In this document: piece by piece, positions 1 through 5,142 of the stretch
How the letters are laid out: each line of letters begins with the position of its first letter
Numbering within the stretch: position 1 is the stretch's first letter
Origin: DATGLG01 sp035294245
GTDB taxonomy: Bacteria > Pseudomonadota > Alphaproteobacteria > JACZXZ01
Direction of reading: 5' to 3'
DNA length: 5,142 nucleotides
NCBI GenBank assembly: GCA_035294245.1
Contig: DATGLG010000009.1
Coordinates: 1-5,142 of the forward strand
Notes under the pieces: model-generated
Told to the model about the DNA's origin: nothing
The model's input: only the letters and a program-made list of their open reading frames with translations
The model's database searches: none
Made by a program: the position numbers and the translations under genes

Positions 1-1
1 C

Positions 2-547
2 GCCGTCGGCTACGGAGGGCCCTGCTTCCCTCGAGACAACATCGCCTTCGCAGCGCTCGCTGAGCGCATCGGGGCGCGCGCCGACCTGGCAAGGGCGACC
101 GACGCCATCAACCGCTATCAGATCGATCGGTTGGCCGCGGCGGTCACGTCGCGCGTGTCCCGCGGTGCACGCGTTGCGGTCCTCGGGATGTCGTATAAAC
201 CCGATACCGTGGTAATCGAAGAGAGCCAAGGCGTGATGCTGGCGCAGCGTTTACACGGCGACGGATATCGCGTAACGATTCACGATCCGCTCAGCGGGAC
301 GGCGGCCGCGCAGGTATTGCCGCAAGGGGTCGGGCAAGCGGGTTCGGCGGAAGAGGCCATACGCGCTGCAGATATCGCCGTCATCGTGACGCCGTGGCCC
401 CAGTATGCGCAGTTGCACGGACCTACAGGACGATCGATCCCGGTCATCGATTGCTGGCGAATCGTACCTACGCAGGACTCGAACGGGCTTCGGCCCGTGT
501 GGCTCGGCTACGGCGAGGGCGCCGTCACCTCTCCTGTCGGCGCCTGA
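2..547 (+). CDS. Nucleotide-sugar dehydrogenase (UDP-glucose/GDP-mannose dehydrogenase family), C-terminal part, 5' end outside window
   Basis: Family members oxidise the C6 hydroxyl of a nucleotide sugar to a carboxylate in two NAD-dependent steps, giving uronic-acid donors for capsule, O-antigen or exopolysaccharide in the cytoplasm. The frame is open from the left edge, and 181 residues are visible. Visible residues 4-12, YGGPCFPRD, match the family's catalytic-cysteine motif (usually GGSCFPKD), with Cys8 as the predicted nucleophile. The helical dimerisation segment follows. The C-terminal nucleotide-binding domain starts near residue 58 with VAVLGMSYKPDT, and a conserved HDP follows its next strand. 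The TTG at 131 would cut off the cysteine motif and is not the start. The position usually read TDD-x-R after the KP motif is TVVIEES here, so I do not assign UDP-glucose rather than another substrate. It converges on the glycosyltransferase gene and overlaps it by 40 bp. The family call is secure; the substrate is open. Confidence 0.93.
   Translation, partial: AVGYGGPCFPRDNIAFAALAERIGARADLARATDAINRYQIDRLAAAVTSRVSRGARVAVLGMSYKPDTVVIEESQGVMLAQRLHGDGYRVTIHDPLSGTAAAQVLPQGVGQAGSAEEAIRAADIAVIVTPWPQYAQLHGPTGRSIPVIDCWRIVPTQDSNGLRPVWLGYGEGAVTSPVGA
483..498. terminator. GC-rich hairpin just past the minus-strand operon stop (possible 3'-end structure)
   Basis: ACGGGC and GCCCGT form a perfect 6-bp stem around a TTCG loop, which in the plus-strand RNA is the unusually stable C(UUCG)G tetraloop. 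On the minus strand it lies 9 nt beyond the TAG stop of the glycosyltransferase gene. Neither strand has a T-tract after it, so it is not a canonical intrinsic terminator. It lies inside the dehydrogenase coding sequence and may be only a by-product of codons. Confidence 0.28.
508..547. other. Antiparallel coding overlap of the two convergent genes
   Basis: The plus-strand dehydrogenase ends with TGA at 545-547, and the minus-strand glycosyltransferase ends with TAG at 510-508. The 40 bp between them encode the last 12 residues of the dehydrogenase and the last 12 of the glycosyltransferase on opposite strands, so there is no intergenic space for a conventional bidirectional terminator. Confidence 0.88.
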
Positions 548-3500
548 ACAGATGAAAGTGGACGAAGTCGGAGGTCCCTAAAGCAAAAACGGAGTGTCCC
601 CGGCGACCAGACGCGAAACTCGATCCCCTCGGCACCGGACGTGCCATTCGTAGCGGGTACCTCGAAGGGGAGGAGCACCTCGAGATTCTCGCGGCGAGGG
701 GTAAGCCACGCACCGAACCATCCAGTCTCTGGCGGCCGGAGTTGGGCTTGAGCCAACACGCGCTCGCCGGAATCCGCAACGATATCGAGCGCTATCTCCG
801 CCGGCTTCAGGGGTCGCTCAGTCTCGAACCTAAATAGCGCTTCGTACGCCCCCGGCGAGAGAAGGACGTAGGGACCGTACGCGACATATCCCTGAACGCC
901 CCGCTTGGCCCAGATGCCGAGGCTTGAATCTCGAGTCCCCGCAGGGCCAACGGTAAGGGCTCGTACCCAGTTGAAGGCCTGTAAATCCGCGCGACGGACA
1001 TGAAGGCCGAGCAAAGAAAAAGCGGCGTCTCCGTCCGACCAGACTGTGAACTCGAGCGTGTCGGTCGAGGACTCCGTGATCGGGAAGCCCAGGACGCAGT
1101 CGCAGCGGCCGGTCGCATTCGGGACAAAGCTCTGGCGCGCTACTATCCGCTTCCCACCGTCGGCGACGACTTGTAGCTCGAGCCGCCCGCCTCTGCCCAG
1201 CTTGTGCACCACGCAGCTAAAGAGCGCCTCATAAAAACCCGGCCGCAAGTGAATGTAGGGGCCGTACGCAACGAACCCCTCAACCCCAGCCTTCGCACGG
1301 AGCGCCACCTCCGCGCCGTGCCGCTCGACCCGGCCGGCAGGGCCAACGCTCAGCAACGGGAGGAGCGCGAGTTCCGTCCCCGCCTCCGCCTCGGAGACCG
1401 AGGCGATCCGCTCGAACTCGGCATGGAACGGGAGGATGGGCTGCCCCTCGACGCCCTGGACGCGCAACCCGATCTCGCTCCATTCGCCGCCGCTCGGCAG
1501 GGCGGGCGTCGGGAAGGCAACGGCAAACGCCCCCCCGCCCCGCAGCAGCCGATACCCGCACAGGTAGGAGTCGGCGCTCACGATGAGGAGCGCCTCGGAG
1601 CTAACCGCCTCCTCGCCCTCAAATCGGGCGCTCAGCCGATAACTCCCGTTCGGGACGGCGAGCGTGGCGCTCGACTCGCTGACCAGCGCCCCGACCCGGA
1701 CCGCCGCGACGCGCTCCGGCGACGCGGAGGGATCTTCCCGGATCCGCACATCGAGCAGCGTAAACTCGTGCGTTCCTGGCGAGAAGACCATACATTCGAG
1801 CGTCTCGGTCGACCCCTCCGGGATCACAAACCCCAAGACGCACTCACACCGCCCGACCGCCCGCGGGGCAAAGCGCTCCCGCGCCATCACCCGCGTCCCC
1901 CCACCGGCGACGACCTGCAGCTCGAGCCGCCCGTCCCGCCCGAGCTTGTGGACCGCGCACGTAAAGAGCGCCTCATACCAGCCCGGCCGCAAGCGTATGT
2001 ACGGCCCGTGCGCAACGAAGCCCTCAACCCCAGCCTTCGCATGGATCGTCAACTCCGCGCCGTGCCGCTCGACCCGGCCGGCAGGGCCAACGCTGAGCAA
2101 TGGGAGGAGCGCGAGCTCCGTCCCCGCCTCCGCCTCGGAGACGGAGGCGATCCGCTCGAGCTCGGCCTGGAACGGCAGGATGGGCTGCCCCGCGACGCTC
2201 TGGACGCGCAGCTCGATCTCGCTCGGTACGCCGCCGCTCGGCAGGGCGGGAGTCGCAAATTCGATCGCACCACTTGCCTCCGATCCATTCCGATCGGTCC
2301 GCATCAGCCGATACCCGCACAGGTAGGAGTCGGTGCTCACGATGAGGAGCGCCTCAGACATCGCTGGCTCGTCGTCCTCAAAACGTGCGCTCAGTCGGTA
2401 GCTCCCGTTCGAGACGGTCAGCATTGCCTCCGACTCGCTGACCAGCGCCCCCGTCTGGAGCGTTGCGATCCGCTCCGGTGACGCTGATGGATCTGCCCGG
2501 ACGCGCACATCAAGCAACGTACACTCGAGCGTCCCTTGCGAGAACATTATAAATTCGAGCGCTTCGGTCGAGGACTCAGTGATCGCGAAGCCCAGGACAC
2601 AGTCGTACCGCCCGGTTGCATACGGTACAAAGCTCTGGCGCGCTACTATCCGCTTCCCGCCGCCGGCAACGATTTGTAGCGCGAGTCTCCCAGCTTCGCT
2701 GAGCTTGTGTACTGAGCACGTAAAAATCGCCTCGTAAAAGCCCGGCCGCAAGCGAATGTACGGCCCGTACGCGACGAACCCCGCCACCCCAGCCTTCGCC
2801 TGGAGCGCCCAGCGCCGCCCGGATTTTCCGTATGCTTCATCGGGAACGCGCACGCGAACGCCTGCCGACCCAAGACTCAAGAGATCGGTGACTTCCAAAT
2901 CGACAGACGCCGTGACGGTCTCCGGCGCTTCAATCTCTTCAAGTGTCGCCGCCCGAACCACAACATCGGAGAGACCGAAAGTCCGCAAATGAAATTCAAC
3001 CTCCGTCCAATCGAGCTCGTGCTCCAACTCGATGGGGACGGTAAAGGCACACGAAACCCTGCCTCGGGCCACGTCGCCCGGAGCGATAGCAACCTGCTCG
3101 AGCAAAAACGAAGAACAGAACACCGCGAGCACGAGTCCATCGTTCTCGTCCATCGCCCGAGCTGCGTCAAAGTCGAGCGTCAGGCGATAGCTCCCGGCGA
3201 ACAGGTCGATATACCCACCGTAAAAGACGAGACCGTCGACGCCGCGGACTGCCTGGATCCCGTCGCCCGTGTGGAGGCCGGCGTCGCCCGCCTGAAGCTC
3301 TGGGAAGACATCGATCGGCAATCTCCGCCGATTGATATAGCCTTGGCGAATTCGCGTGGAGATTGGCGTCCGCACGACATCGACATGATCGGTTAACCGC
3401 CTCTCGATCACGTTGTGAGCGGCATTCACCCCGATGAAACGCCGCGGCGTGGCGCTGCCCGATTCGAGCCGCCGGCGCTCGAGCGTGACAACGCAGCGGA

Positions 3501-4821
3501 AGCTTCGCAACACCGATCGTATCGCCACATCGGCTTCGCAGTCCCAATCGCTCCCACGGCGGCTCTCTGGCCTTCCCCAATCGAAGACAAAAACATCGCA
3601 GCGCTCACCGAGTTCCTCGACCGACGCGCGCACGCAGCCCGGCGGGAGATTCGAGAGTACAGACGCCTCCGGCGCGACCAAAATCGCGTTGAAAAATCCC
3701 GCCTGGCGCCAGAACTCCGCAAACCGCTCTAAAAGGGCTTCCTTCGTCCCTATCCAACCGAGGATCGTCTCTCGAGGATAGCCGGCAAAAATATCCAGCA
3801 GGAACGGGAGGACGTGCTCTATCGGATAATCGATCCGATTGTAGGTCGCCGGTGTATAGCGAAGTTCGGTCGGCTCGGCAAGCGGCGCGTCGATGAGCGA
3901 TCGCAAGCCGGTGAGATAACACCGGCTTGTCGTGTCGATCTGCAGCTCCTCGACCTGTTCTCCTGCCAGACCCCACGTTGACGCCTGTTCCGGAATCTCG
4001 GGACTCTGGACCCCATCGACGAAGAGTCTCCAGTCGTTCTGTCGCGCGCGCGTGCGATGTGCCGGCGTTACTTGGCGCGTATGATCGCAATGATAGCCGA
4101 AGAGATCGCCGACGAGGCTCCCGGTCTCGCGCGGCAAGAGCGAGAGGCGTTTTGCGATGTTCGAGTCGACGTGCCAGCCGAGGAGCATCGACTCATGAAA
4201 GCCGTCAATCCGCCATAAATCGGACCGCAGGATGAGCTGAAAATCGCCGGGACCGTCATATTTTACGGCGGGGTCCGATGCATAGACGATCTCGTTGAGG
4301 TGGAAGGCCCACCCCCAGTGCGCCATCGCTCGGATGGTCCCGGCCGGATCGAGCCGATCGAGGCTCTCCCACAAGGTCTCGGGAACCTCGAAGCGCGGCA
4401 AATGATAGTAGGCATCCGGCAACTCGGCTACGATCTCAGAGAGCGAGCGATCGCGCCGCGGGACGAACACCATATCCGTATTCGTCGAGAGGATCCACCG
4501 GTTTTCAGGATTCGAGCGGCGCACCCCGACGTTTCGCGCGACCGGCTCAAGTGCAAGGAGATGCGTCCGATCACGAAAGCGCTCGTGCTGCTTCGGGCGT
4601 ACGCGAAGGATACGGAGGAGCGCCTTTGCTCGAGCGGTCAGGGTATCTTGTATCGCTTCCGGGAACGTCGGGAAATCGTCGGGAGTGTTGTAGTCGACGA
4701 AGATGATCTCGTCGCCGGGAGCGGTGAGGATTTCCGCGATGCAGTTGAGGCTGATCGCCGCCCGCTTGTGAAGGTTGTAGCCGTACGTGTCGTTACGGCC
4801 GTAGAGTACGACCGAAATCAT
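508..4821 (-). CDS. Large multidomain glycosyltransferase: N-terminal GT2-like domain plus C-terminal array of GPY-type modules
   Basis: A 1437-residue protein, probably a cytoplasmic glycosyltransferase for an exported polysaccharide; no signal peptide or membrane helix is apparent. Residues 1-260 look like a GT-A/GT2 enzyme: first strand ISVVLYGRND, FVDYN at 41-45 in the nucleotide-binding position, ARNVGVRRS near 95-103, and WILSTNTDMVFVP at 109-121, where NTD replaces the classical DxD. GWHVDSNIAKRL at 215-226 sits where GT2 enzymes often carry the ED acceptor motif. Residues 310-520 are an alpha/beta-looking stretch I do not recognise. Modules follow: A0 524-623, A1 675-775, B1 776-927, A2 928-1028, B2 1029-1175, A3 1176-1276, A4 1305-1420. 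The ATG at 4821 directly follows the ATPase stop and opens the first beta strand, which supports this start. Typical GT2 enzymes have 250-350 residues, so this protein is exceptionally long. Donor, acceptor and module function are unknown. Confidence 0.88.
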   Translation of the reverse strand: MISVVLYGRNDTYGYNLHKRAAISLNCIAEILTAPGDEIIFVDYNTPDDFPTFPEAIQDTLTARAKALLRILRVRPKQHERFRDRTHLLALEPVARNVGVRRSNPENRWILSTNTDMVFVPRRDRSLSEIVAELPDAYYHLPRFEVPETLWESLDRLDPAGTIRAMAHWGWAFHLNEIVYASDPAVKYDGPGDFQLILRSDLWRIDGFHESMLLGWHVDSNIAKRLSLLPRETGSLVGDLFGYHCDHTRQVTPAHRTRARQNDWRLFVDGVQSPEIPEQASTWGLAGEQVEELQIDTTSRCYLTGLRSLIDAPLAEPTELRYTPATYNRIDYPIEHVLPFLLDIFAGYPRETILGWIGTKEALLERFAEFWRQAGFFNAILVAPEASVLSNLPPGCVRASVEELGERCDVFVFDWGRPESRRGSDWDCEADVAIRSVLRSFRCVVTLERRRLESGSATPRRFIGVNAAHNVIERRLTDHVDVVRTPISTRIRQGYINRRRLPIDVFPELQAGDAGLHTGDGIQAVRGVDGLVFYGGYIDLFAGSYRLTLDFDAARAMDENDGLVLAVFCSSFLLEQVAIAPGDVARGRVSCAFTVPIELEHELDWTEVEFHLRTFGLSDVVVRAATLEEIEAPETVTASVDLEVTDLLSLGSAGVRVRVPDEAYGKSGRRWALQAKAGVAGFVAYGPYIRLRPGFYEAIFTCSVHKLSEAGRLALQIVAGGGKRIVARQSFVPYATGRYDCVLGFAITESSTEALEFIMFSQGTLECTLLDVRVRADPSASPERIATLQTGALVSESEAMLTVSNGSYRLSARFEDDEPAMSEALLIVSTDSYLCGYRLMRTDRNGSEASGAIEFATPALPSGGVPSEIELRVQSVAGQPILPFQAELERIASVSEAEAGTELALLPLLSVGPAGRVERHGAELTIHAKAGVEGFVAHGPYIRLRPGWYEALFTCAVHKLGRDGRLELQVVAGGGTRVMARERFAPRAVGRCECVLGFVIPEGSTETLECMVFSPGTHEFTLLDVRIREDPSASPERVAAVRVGALVSESSATLAVPNGSYRLSARFEGEEAVSSEALLIVSADSYLCGYRLLRGGGAFAVAFPTPALPSGGEWSEIGLRVQGVEGQPILPFHAEFERIASVSEAEAGTELALLPLLSVGPAGRVERHGAEVALRAKAGVEGFVAYGPYIHLRPGFYEALFSCVVHKLGRGGRLELQVVADGGKRIVARQSFVPNATGRCDCVLGFPITESSTDTLEFTVWSDGDAAFSLLGLHVRRADLQAFNWVRALTVGPAGTRDSSLGIWAKRGVQGYVAYGPYVLLSPGAYEALFRFETERPLKPAEIALDIVADSGERVLAQAQLRPPETGWFGAWLTPRRENLEVLLPFEVPATNGTSGAEGIEFRVWSPGTLRFCFRDLRLRPLSSVQAPTGEVTAPSP
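562..909 (-). repeat. Divergent terminal A module (A4)
   Basis: This encodes residues 1305-1420, close to the C-terminus. It keeps the A-module landmarks AKRGVQGYVAYGPYVLLSPG, then YEALF and DIVADSGERVLAQAQ, and ends FRVWSPGTLRFCFRDLRLR. It has an insertion of about 15 residues relative to A1-A3, around PFEVPATNGTSGAEG. The divergence indicates an older copy than A1-A3. Confidence 0.75.
994..1296 (-). repeat. Partial third repeat unit (module A3)
   Basis: This encodes residues 1176-1276, a third A module of exactly 101 residues, starting AKAGVEGFVAYGPYIHLRPG. No B module follows; a 28-residue linker with TVGPAG leads to A4 instead. Its first 40 residues are closer to A2 (34 of 40 identical), while module residues 51-80 are closer to A1 (25 of 30, against 18 of 30 with A2). 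Positions 1124-1155 match 2627-2658 in A1 exactly over 32 bp. The last 20 residues, starting WSDGDAAF, are divergent. Confidence 0.87.
1297..2040 (-). repeat. In-frame tandem repeat unit 2 (modules A2 + B2)
   Basis: This unit encodes residues 928-1175 and directly follows unit 1 in the same frame, with 248 codons (744 bp). A2 begins AKAGVEGFVAHGPYIRLRPG and B2 begins EDPSASPERVAAV. The linker VSEAEAGTELALLPLLSVG is identical in protein to that of unit 1. At DNA level, 1309-1350 is identical over 42 bp to 2053-2094, an offset of 744 bp. This points to a relatively recent duplication. Confidence 0.9.
2041..2799 (-). repeat. In-frame tandem repeat unit 1 (modules A1 + B1)
   Basis: This unit encodes residues 675-927 of the large glycosyltransferase. 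Module A1 (675-775) starts AKAGVAGFVAYGPYIRLRPG and ends LLDVRVR. Module B1 (776-927) starts ADPSASPER, contains NGSYRLSARF and DSYLCGYRL, and ends with a linker containing VSEAEAGTELALLPLLSVG. The unit is 253 codons (759 bp) long. A1 matches A2 at 70 of 101 positions and A3 at 73 of 101 (hand count, no gaps). B1 is five codons longer than B2, the difference falling in the RTDRNGSEAS segment. Confidence 0.9.
2953..3252 (-). repeat. Divergent first A module (A0)
   Basis: This encodes residues 524-623 and is the first element of the array. It aligns with A modules through AVRGVDGLVFYGGYIDL (compare AKAGVAGFVAYGPYIRL), AGSYRLTLDF, and the ending FGLSDVVVR (compare LLDVRVR). Overall identity is low, and the GPY motif is GGY here. 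A 51-residue linker containing LLSLGSAG separates it from A1, echoing the LLSVGPAG linker ahead of A2 and A3. Confidence 0.65.
3904..3929. repeat. Perfect 10-bp inverted repeat inside the glycosyltransferase gene
   Basis: CAAGCCGGTG (3904-3913) and CACCGGCTTG (3920-3929) are exact reverse complements around a 6-nt loop. The hairpin lies in the codons for about residues 298-306, between the GT2-like region and the unrecognised middle region. It is seen directly; a function is not implied. Confidence 0.5.
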
Positions 4822-4824
4822 TTA
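4819..4824 (-). promoter_or_regulatory. TAA-ATG junction: probable translational coupling of ATPase and glycosyltransferase
   Basis: Read on the minus strand, the ATPase stop TAA (4824-4822) is followed with no gap by the glycosyltransferase ATG (4821-4819). The bases just upstream (GCTTCGCTC) contain no purine-rich Shine-Dalgarno sequence at normal spacing. Re-initiation by ribosomes finishing the ATPase is therefore the likely way in, which would tie the two proteins' output together. Confidence 0.6.
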
Positions 4825-5142
4825 GAGCGAAGCGTGTTGCTTCAGAGATTGCGCGATATCTCCAGAGACAATAACGCCTTCTACGTCGCTGCGATACCGC
4901 CTCACCGCTTCCGCCGGCGCACCCTCGAACCGCACGCTACCTTTATCTAGCCAGAGGACGCGATTGCACGAACTCACGATGAACTCGAGGTCATGTGAGA
5001 CCGCGAGGATCGTCACGTGCTCGTCCCACAGCGAGTCCATCCGTTCGCGGCACTTGCGCTTGAACGCCTCATCGCCGACGGCGAGGACCTCATCGAGGAT
5101 CAAAATATCGGGGCGGAATTCGGTCGCAATACCAAACCCGAG
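4822..5142 (-). CDS. Polysaccharide-export ABC transporter ATP-binding protein (Wzt/KpsT/TagH type), C-terminal part, 5' end outside window
   Basis: The nucleotide-binding subunit of an ABC-2 exporter that hydrolyses ATP at the inner membrane to export a lipid-linked glycan, working with a Wzm/KpsM/TagG-type permease not seen here. The frame is open to the right edge, and 106 residues are visible. Walker B and D-loop read ILILDEVLAVGDEAF at residues 13-27, and this LAVGD form is typical of polysaccharide and teichoic-acid exporters. The H-loop is VSHD with His50. The segment WLDKGSVRFEG near residue 70 is the usual end of the ATPase core. Walker A and the signature motif lie beyond the edge. 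The protein stops about 20 residues after the RRYRSD segment, so there is no long C-terminal carbohydrate-binding domain like that of E. coli O9a Wzt. The TTG at 5103 falls inside the Walker B strand and is not a start. TAA abuts the next gene's ATG. Confidence 0.93.
   Translation of the reverse strand, partial: LGFGIATEFRPDILILDEVLAVGDEAFKRKCRERMDSLWDEHVTILAVSHDLEFIVSSCNRVLWLDKGSVRFEGAPAEAVRRYRSDVEGVIVSGDIAQSLKQHASL

Noticed and set aside
131..547. Shorter dehydrogenase starting at the TTG at 131
   Set aside because: The frame is open to the left edge and encodes the catalytic motif GGPCFPRD upstream, so the gene starts outside the window.
1664..2326. Overlapping plus- and minus-strand frames of 70-220 codons across the repeat region
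   Set aside because: They are shadow frames of the repeated coding sequence; their apparent similarity to one another only mirrors the duplication.
1204..2481. 425-codon open frame on the plus strand opposite the repeat array
   Set aside because: It is codon-aligned with the minus-strand gene, where a stop would need the rare sense codons TTA, CTA or TCA. Its protein is arginine/proline-rich with no recognisable fold, and it begins and ends inside the repeats.
994..2799. Repeat array as CRISPR or a mobile-element insertion
   Set aside because: Units are about 250 codons, in frame and protein-coding, with no spacers, terminal inverted repeats, transposase or target duplications.
4131..4151. 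Short inverted repeat TCTCGC / GCGAGA in the glycosyltransferase gene
   Set aside because: Only 6 bp with a 9-nt loop inside GC-rich codons; expected by chance.
4300..4950. 216-codon plus-strand open frame opposite the GT2-like domain and ATPase junction
   Set aside because: Same codon-aligned antisense effect in GC-rich DNA. The minus-strand reading has clear family motifs throughout, while this one has none.
4822..5103. Small 93-residue protein starting at the TTG at 5103
   Set aside because: The TTG is a leucine codon within the Walker B strand; the ATPase frame continues to the right edge.

Overview
The window is wall-to-wall coding DNA from a high-GC bacterium and looks like part of a surface-polysaccharide locus. 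Composition and protein motifs do not fix the phylum. There are no RNA genes, mobile elements or CRISPR arrays, and no non-coding stretch longer than a few bases. Two of the three genes run off the window edges, so promoters and the rest of the locus are not visible.

Layout: (i) Positions 2-547, plus strand, hold the C-terminal part of a nucleotide-sugar dehydrogenase of the UDP-glucose/GDP-mannose dehydrogenase family, beginning just before its catalytic cysteine. (ii) Positions 508-4821, minus strand, hold one 1437-residue protein. It has an N-terminal GT2-like (GT-A) glycosyltransferase region, a middle region I do not recognise, and a long C-terminal array of about 100-residue, probably beta-rich modules. 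The modules are of two kinds: A, with the motif GPYI-L-PG-YEA-F, and B, with NGSYRLSARF and DSYLCGYRL. Their order is A0, A1, B1, A2, B2, A3, A4. (iii) Positions 4822-5142, minus strand, hold the C-terminal part of a Wzt/KpsT/TagH-type ABC-transporter ATPase.

The ATPase and glycosyltransferase genes are in one transcription direction and directly abutting (TAA immediately followed by ATG), so they are probably co-transcribed and translationally coupled. The dehydrogenase gene converges on them, and its last 40 bp overlap the end of the glycosyltransferase gene on the opposite strand. The inferred division of labour is that the dehydrogenase makes a nucleotide-uronic-acid precursor, the glycosyltransferase builds or decorates a glycan, and the ABC transporter exports it.

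The most unusual part is the module array. Its central portion is a recent in-frame tandem duplication with units of 759 and 744 bp plus a partial third copy, and long exact matches survive at the DNA level. The neighbouring ATPase ends right after its nucleotide-binding domain and lacks the carbohydrate-binding extension known from O9a-type Wzt. This raises the speculative idea that the array supplies glycan recognition.
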